A DNA stretch of 34,054 nucleotides from Candidatus Kuenenia stuttgartensis. Its GTDB lineage: Bacteria > Planctomycetota > JAKEIC01 > DYIT01. The DNA is taken from positions 9,640-43,693 of the forward strand of contig DYIT01000029.1 of assembly GCA_020723505.1 (NCBI GenBank), read 5' to 3'. Numbering within the stretch: the stretch's first letter is position 1; every line of letters starts with the position of its first letter. The notes beneath the pieces were generated by a model. It had not been told where the DNA came from and made no database searches. It saw only the letters and a program-made list of their open reading frames with translations. A program made the translations under genes and the position numbers. This document shows positions 29,186 to 34,054 of this stretch, one piece after another.

Positions 29186-31141
29186 TTATTTCCTTCTTAT
29201 CGCGTCCAGCGGCGTGAGCCTCGACGCGGCGAGAGCCGGGTAGAGGGCGAACTGGTAGCTGGCCAGCACGGTGAGCATGACAATCATCGCGAGCGTGCCG
29301 GCATCGAACCTCACCGGCACCCCGCGGAGATGCTGCGTCTCCCTGATGTACATCTCGAATTCCGCGAATCCGAGCACGTTCGAGAAGAACCACACGATTT
29401 CGTCCGCGAAGCTGAGGAGCACGGCGCCCAGAACCACCCCCGCCGCCGATCCGATGGCCCCCAGCCCGAGTCCGGCTATCACGTAGAACAGCACAACGTC
29501 CAGAGGAGACGCGCCAATCCCCATGAGTATCCCGATGTCCATCTCCTTCTCGGTCACGAGAATCCGAAGCGAAAGCAGGATGCCGAAGCCCGCCACGAAC
29601 ACGGCGAAGAACAGGATGACGAGCAGAACCTGGCGCTGGAGGTTCACCGCCTGGATTATCACCTGCTTCTTCTCGTGCCACACGGAAACCGCTATCTCGT
29701 TCAGCATCCCGGGGTCTATCGCGTCCTGGATGAGCGGCTTCACCGCGTCGGCCATCGCAGGGTCGTAAAGCCTTATCCCGGCCCCCCTCACCGCGCCCGC
29801 GTCCCTGAAGAACTCCATCGCGTCGTCCAGGCGCATGAAGGCCGTGCGCACGTCGAACTCGTACATCCCGGAATCGTACGCCCCGGCTATGCGGCAGATT
29901 ATGTTCTTGCCCCCGATTCGCTTCTCCCCGGCTGCCCCGGGATCATCCTCGGGGTCGAGGCTCCCGGTTATGAACTCTATCTCCGACCCTATCATGAGGT
30001 CCGGATTCTCCGCGAGCAGCGACTTGCCCACAAGCACCCCGGGCCTTCCCCCCATCCTGTCCCGGAGGGCCTTGGCCCTGTCCGGCCCGACGGCGAGCGC
30101 GTCCGAGGACGCCGCCAGCTTCTCGAACTCCCCGGTCCCCATCGCCCTGCGCTTTTGAAGCCCGAGCCGCCTCGCGAGCGAAGCCTCGGCCGCGGCCCGC
30201 GATTCCAGCACGCTCCGCATAACGGCTTCTTCGGCCTTCGCCCGGTCAATCCCGGCCCCGAAGGTCTCGATGTACTCGTCCACCAGCCTGGGCACCCCGG
30301 AATCGGGCACGCAGTCGTACCTCCCCTCCTCCTCCGCAGCCCTCGACAGCTGCCTCCATCTCTCGGCCTCGGGAAGGGCCTCAAGCGCCTCCCTGCCGAG
30401 CGACAGGAGGGCGCTCTCCCCGCGAAGCACCGCCTCGAAGGAGGCGTCCGTGAGCGCGAACGGGCTTTCCGGGTCGCATCCCGCGTCGAGGATGTACTGC
30501 CTCAGCCTGCTCACCCTGTATTCGGCCTCGGGATCGATGCCGATGATGGACGCGAAATCGAGGTTGTCAACGGAATCGCCGGTCGAGAACACGACGAAGC
30601 CCTCGATTCTAGGCGCCGCGGCAGCGACGTTGGCCGTTATCGCAGGATGCGGCAGAAGCTGCCGGCCCGCGCCGCCCGAAGCAGTCCTGCCCGTCACGAG
30701 GTCGAGCAGCCTTTCGGGGGCGAACTCCCTGTGCGTCTCGACGATGAGGTCGGAACTGGTGCCCCTCACGTTGTCCTTGAGCTGCGTGAGGTAGCCCTCC
30801 ATCACCGGATTGGGCACGAACGCTATGACGACCGCCGATGCGATTGCGACGATTGAGATCCAGCTTATGAGCCTCGCCTTGAGCGTCCTGAAGGCCCCGA
30901 ACGCATGGAACGGCGAGAATCTGCCCGTCAGGAACAGGACCGGAGCGGCGGCCGCGAGGAACTCCATCTCGGCGACCAGGAGGACCTTGCGGGGAATGAC
31001 GAGAGCGGCGGCGGCAATCCGGCCGCGGCCCGCCGCGGCGTCGAGCGCCCTCCCCGCCGATTCGAACGCCTCGAAGACGGCGGTCAACGGCGACGCGGCG
31101 GCTTTTCCCGCCGATGCCAGCATGCCGGAGAATCCGCTCAT
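29186..31141 (-). CDS. FtsX-domain ABC transporter permease, large (LolE-like)
   Basis: A 651-residue permease. A membrane segment near residue 100 is followed by a large extracytoplasmic domain (about 120-500). Three C-terminal membrane helices form the FtsX core (about 510-650; LLVILFFAVFVAGFGILLSL, then VVLFYVIAGLGLGAIGSAAG), and TPLDAIRRK lies at the end. This is the MacB/LolC/LolE architecture. The ectodomain and the roughly 90-residue N-terminal leader are larger than in standard LolC/E (about 400 residues in all). I chose the ATG at 31141 because GGAG lies 5-6 bases upstream; a TTG at 31171 overlaps the ATPase stop. With the ATPase and second permease it forms a LolCDE-like exporter, probably for lipoproteins. 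Confidence 0.82.
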   Translation of the reverse strand: MSGFSGMLASAGKAAASPLTAVFEAFESAGRALDAAAGRGRIAAAALVIPRKVLLVAEMEFLAAAAPVLFLTGRFSPFHAFGAFRTLKARLISWISIVAIASAVVIAFVPNPVMEGYLTQLKDNVRGTSSDLIVETHREFAPERLLDLVTGRTASGGAGRQLLPHPAITANVAAAAPRIEGFVVFSTGDSVDNLDFASIIGIDPEAEYRVSRLRQYILDAGCDPESPFALTDASFEAVLRGESALLSLGREALEALPEAERWRQLSRAAEEEGRYDCVPDSGVPRLVDEYIETFGAGIDRAKAEEAVMRSVLESRAAAEASLARRLGLQKRRAMGTGEFEKLAASSDALAVGPDRAKALRDRMGGRPGVLVGKSLLAENPDLMIGSEIEFITGSLDPEDDPGAAGEKRIGGKNIICRIAGAYDSGMYEFDVRTAFMRLDDAMEFFRDAGAVRGAGIRLYDPAMADAVKPLIQDAIDPGMLNEIAVSVWHEKKQVIIQAVNLQRQVLLVILFFAVFVAGFGILLSLRILVTEKEMDIGILMGIGASPLDVVLFYVIAGLGLGAIGSAAGVVLGAVLLSFADEIVWFFSNVLGFAEFEMYIRETQHLRGVPVRFDAGTLAMIVMLTVLASYQFALYPALAASRLTPLDAIRRK

Positions 31142-31167
31142 GAACACTCCATTTCCGCTTCGAAATT

Positions 31168-31881
31168 TCAACCAGACGACTGCTGGACCATCTTCCCGTC
31201 GACCATTCTCGCGGTCCTCGTCGCCTTCTTCGCAATCGACTCGTCATGCGTGACGATTATGGTCGTGAGCCCCGACTCCCTGTTCAGGCCCCAAATCATC
31301 TCCACGATTTCGGCGCTGGTCTTCGAGTCGAGGTTGCCGGTCGGCTCGTCGCAGAAGAGAATCTTCGGCTCGTTCATCAGCGCGCGCGCGATAGCCACGC
31401 GCTGGCGCTCGCCCCCGGAGAGCTGCGACGGCCTGTGCCTGAGCCTCTCGCCCAGACCGGCCTTCTCGAGCAGCATCCGGGCCCTCTTCCTCATCGCGCC
31501 CCTGACGGCGAACCATTTGAGCATGCCCGTGCCTATCATCGCGGGCATAAGCACGTTCTCGATCGCGTTGAACTCCGGAAGCAGATGGTAGAACTGGAAG
31601 ATGAATCCGAAATGCCTGCTTCGGACCTCGGCCCTGCCTGCCGTGGAGAGCTTCGCAAGGTCGGACCCGTCGTACACGACCGATCCCGAGGAAGGCACGT
31701 CGAGCATCCCGAGGATGTGCAGCAGCGTGCTCTTGCCGACCCCGGACTTCCCGGCAATCGCGAGTATCTCGCCCTTGTGCACGTCGAGGTTCACCCCCTT
31801 GAGCACGGGGAGGATGCCGCCCTCGATGGGGAAATCCTTGGTCACCTCGACCGCCTTCAGTATCGTCCTGTCGTCCTGCAT
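31168..31881 (-). CDS. lolD: ABC transporter ATP-binding protein (LolD/MacB-type)
   Basis: A 237-residue ATPase with Walker A GKSGVGKST (44-52), Q-loop Q96 in FIFQFYHLLPEF, signature LSGGE (154-158), Walker B ILFCDEPTGNLD (174 onward) and switch histidine H212. The FQFYHLLPEF and EPTGNLD context is that of the LolD/MacB/FtsE group, which powers mechanotransmission ABC systems. GGAGG precedes the ATG at 31881. It sits between two FtsX-type permease genes of the same operon. The three genes fit a LolCDE complex that releases lipoproteins from the inner membrane. Confidence 0.92.
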   Translation of the reverse strand: MQDDRTILKAVEVTKDFPIEGGILPVLKGVNLDVHKGEILAIAGKSGVGKSTLLHILGMLDVPSSGSVVYDGSDLAKLSTAGRAEVRSRHFGFIFQFYHLLPEFNAIENVLMPAMIGTGMLKWFAVRGAMRKRARMLLEKAGLGERLRHRPSQLSGGERQRVAIARALMNEPKILFCDEPTGNLDSKTSAEIVEMIWGLNRESGLTTIIVTHDESIAKKATRTARMVDGKMVQQSSG

Positions 31882-31902
31882 CGATCCTCCGCAGTGACGG
31901 GA

Positions 31903-33525
31903 TTATTCGTACCTGAGCGCATGCTCCGTGCCGAGCATAGCCGCCTTTATTGCCGGGAACACGCTCCCAAGCAGCACCGACACCGCCACGGTGGGGAAGA
32001 CAATCCAGAACACGTCCGCCGGATTCACGATTGTCGGGATTGAATCGAGATAGTAGACGTCCCTTGGAAACGGCGTGATGCCCGTCAAGGAATGCACGGC
32101 GCCTTCTATCTCGTTTATGTTGTCCACGAACAGGAGTCCGGCGGCCGCGCCGATGGCGGACCCGGCGGTGGCCACGAACACGCCGCACAGGAAGAAAATC
32201 GAGGCGATGCCCGCCGTGCTGCCGCCGAGGGACTTGAGAATCCCCAGGTCGCGCGTCTTCTCGGTCACCATCATCACGAAGGTGCCGAGCATGTTGAACG
32301 CCGCCACGACGATGATCATGAACAGCACCGCGGAAAGGAACCCCTTCTCGAGGTTGATGGCGGCGATGAGCGACCTGCGCTTCTCGGCCCAGGTCTGCGC
32401 GTCCGCCCCGGGCAGGACCTCCTTGATGGCCCGCTTCACCGCCTCGGCGTTGCGCTGGTCGTCCACCTTGACCCCGATTTCCGAGATCATCCCCTCCTTG
32501 GCCTGCAGTATCTGCGCGGTCCTTATGGGCATGAAGACGATTTTCGAGTCGGATTTGTACATCCTGGACCTGAATGTCCCGGCCACCGTGAACTCGGACT
32601 TCGCGAGATCCTCTTCGTCCTCGACGGATGACAGGCCCTTCGATCCCGCGGTATAGAGCCGGACCCTGTCGCCCCGCGCGACGCGGAGGTGCGGCAGCAG
32701 CTCCTCGCCCATCACGAGCTCCCTGCCCTCCAAAGGCTCGTTGAACGGGGAATCGAACCCGCCTCCGCTCTCGAAACGGGCCAAGTCGGCCTCCGCCCGC
32801 CTGCGCGTCTCCTCGAATTCCGCGCGGCGCGCCCGGAAGAAGGTCTCCATGCCCTCTTCCAGGCCCGAAAGCGCGGACCTGGCGTCGGGGGCGGCGATTG
32901 CGGAGGACGTGTCGCCGAGCCAGGTTTTGAAGCATTGTTCAGCGTCGCGGATTTGCCCTCCTATGAGGTCGGGCGAGCCTTCCTTGGAAAGCCGGCTCTT
33001 CACCTCCCTCAGGGACTCGTGCAGGGGCTTGAGCCTCTCCCCGGCTTTTCCGGGAAGCAGCCCGAGCCTCGCGAGCTCCGCGGTCCTGAACGAGAAGTGC
33101 ATCTCCAGCGCCTCGATTGCCTGCGCAAGGTCCTTCGCCATGCCGGTGACCCTGGAGTTGATGATGTATTCCGCTAGCTTCGATACGCGGACTTCCTTGG
33201 ACACGTCGATTCCCACAATCTCCACCGCGCCCCGGCCTCCGGGACCCATGACGAGAGCCATGCCCCGGAGCCTGGGCGCCGCCGCCGTCACGTGCTCGAC
33301 GGAAAGAATCGACTTTTCGACCTCTTCGAACGACTTCTCCCCCCTGTAGCGGACGACGACGTCGGACAGCATGCCGCGGATCCGGTCCTTGAAGTCCTCC
33401 TCGAAGCCCTCCATTACGGCCATGACGATGATCAGCGCCGCTACCCCGACCGCCACCCCGATTACGGAGAGGTAGGTTATCTTCCTGCTCCTCAGGTATC
33501 GCAATGCTATGGCGAAACGATACAT
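31903..33525 (-). CDS. FtsX-domain ABC transporter permease (LolC-like)
   Basis: A 540-residue permease. The N-terminal block FAIALRYLRSRKITYLSVIG and the first membrane helix (about 18-40) are typical of LolC/LolE. A large extracytoplasmic domain follows (about 45-395) that includes a charged helical insertion near 150-260. Three C-terminal membrane helices (about 400-530; GFLSAVLFMIIVVAAFNMLG and the loop KTRDLGILKSLGG) complete the FtsX core. Larger than classical LolC because of the insertion. First gene of the exporter operon. The Shine-Dalgarno sequence is weak before the ATG at 33525. Confidence 0.87.
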   Translation of the reverse strand: MYRFAIALRYLRSRKITYLSVIGVAVGVAALIIVMAVMEGFEEDFKDRIRGMLSDVVVRYRGEKSFEEVEKSILSVEHVTAAAPRLRGMALVMGPGGRGAVEIVGIDVSKEVRVSKLAEYIINSRVTGMAKDLAQAIEALEMHFSFRTAELARLGLLPGKAGERLKPLHESLREVKSRLSKEGSPDLIGGQIRDAEQCFKTWLGDTSSAIAAPDARSALSGLEEGMETFFRARRAEFEETRRRAEADLARFESGGGFDSPFNEPLEGRELVMGEELLPHLRVARGDRVRLYTAGSKGLSSVEDEEDLAKSEFTVAGTFRSRMYKSDSKIVFMPIRTAQILQAKEGMISEIGVKVDDQRNAEAVKRAIKEVLPGADAQTWAEKRRSLIAAINLEKGFLSAVLFMIIVVAAFNMLGTFVMMVTEKTRDLGILKSLGGSTAGIASIFFLCGVFVATAGSAIGAAAGLLFVDNINEIEGAVHSLTGITPFPRDVYYLDSIPTIVNPADVFWIVFPTVAVSVLLGSVFPAIKAAMLGTEHALRYE

Positions 33526-33569
33526 GCGCAGCTCATGCTAACAAGTGCAGAACAGGATTGACCGATGAT

Positions 33570-33608
33570 GAAATCCCAAATCCCAAAATCCAAATCCCAA
33601 CGAAAAAT
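33570..33608 (-). repeat. AATCCCAAATCCC-type intergenic repeat, copy 2
   Basis: A tract of AAATCCC/AAATCC units between lysS and the LolC-like gene, the same kind and orientation as 2898-2938. Both tracts lie a short distance upstream of a leftward gene. Confidence 0.7.
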
Positions 33609-33655
33609 CCAGATAGCGTTTACCAGGCCATTGCCGTAGACACCGACAACGCTGA

Positions 33656-34054
<399 letters not shown>

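Noticed and set aside
29330-30856. Rightward 508-codon frame opposite the large permease
   Set aside because: His/Arg/Pro-rich antisense shadow, with no start context and no domain.

Overview
The window is GC-rich, tightly packed DNA from a Gram-negative bacterium. It carries Sec and lipoprotein signals, a LolCDE-like lipoprotein export system, two-subunit glycyl-tRNA synthetase, a sigma54 activator and an HD-GYP protein. An anaerobic heterodisulfide-reductase-type electron-transfer cluster, beta-helix, HEAT and TPR lipoproteins, a CGWC thioredoxin-like protein of the 'FTGSDWCGWC' kind and FHA signalling proteins together suggest the Planctomycetota/PVC group or a related uncultured anaerobic lineage. 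That placement is an inference; there is no rRNA gene in the window to confirm it.

Layout. (1) 74-6905, minus strand: one apparent operon read from right to left. Its order is mvhD, an FrhB/FdhB-like iron-sulfur flavoprotein, hdrC, hdrB, a fumarate-reductase-type iron-sulfur subunit, a fumarate-reductase-type flavoprotein and a secreted beta-helix protein. A good sigma70-like promoter lies in front of mvhD. No hdrA and no membrane anchor subunit are present. (2) 7073-10733, plus strand: a divergently transcribed thioredoxin-like protein, then two tandem secreted paralogues of unknown function separated by a clear terminator. (3) 10742-19062, plus strand: aroA, then glyQ, a TPR/HEAT lipoprotein, glyS and an FHA-GAF-sigma54 activator. 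(4) 19063-21614: an accessory island with visibly lower GC. It starts with several hairpins and continues with small genes separated by attC-like sequences. These include a 5'-truncated DUF4160 gene, a DUF2442 gene, two unknown proteins, and a toxin-first RelE/Phd pair with its own promoter and palindromic operator. (5) 21724-33525, minus strand: a rhomboid protease coupled to a HEAT/TPR lipoprotein, a histone-deacetylase-family enzyme, an MBL-fold hydrolase coupled to an FHA-GAF-HD-GYP protein, ilvE, and a three-gene LolCDE-like ABC exporter. (6) 33656-34054: the 3' end of lysS, cut by the window edge.

The genes of region 1 point to a cytoplasmic complex in which electrons enter through the FrhB-like subunit and/or MvhD, pass the HdrBC cysteine-rich modules, and reach a fumarate-reductase-like FAD subunit. 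The arrangement resembles an unfused thiol:fumarate reductase (TfrAB) with extra Hdr-partner subunits. Two kinds of dispersed non-coding repeat occur twice each: a long palindrome with ATAACCCGGAC arms, and an AATCCCAAATCCC tract. The island in region 4 looks like a decayed, integrase-less cassette array with a toxin-antitoxin pair at its edge.
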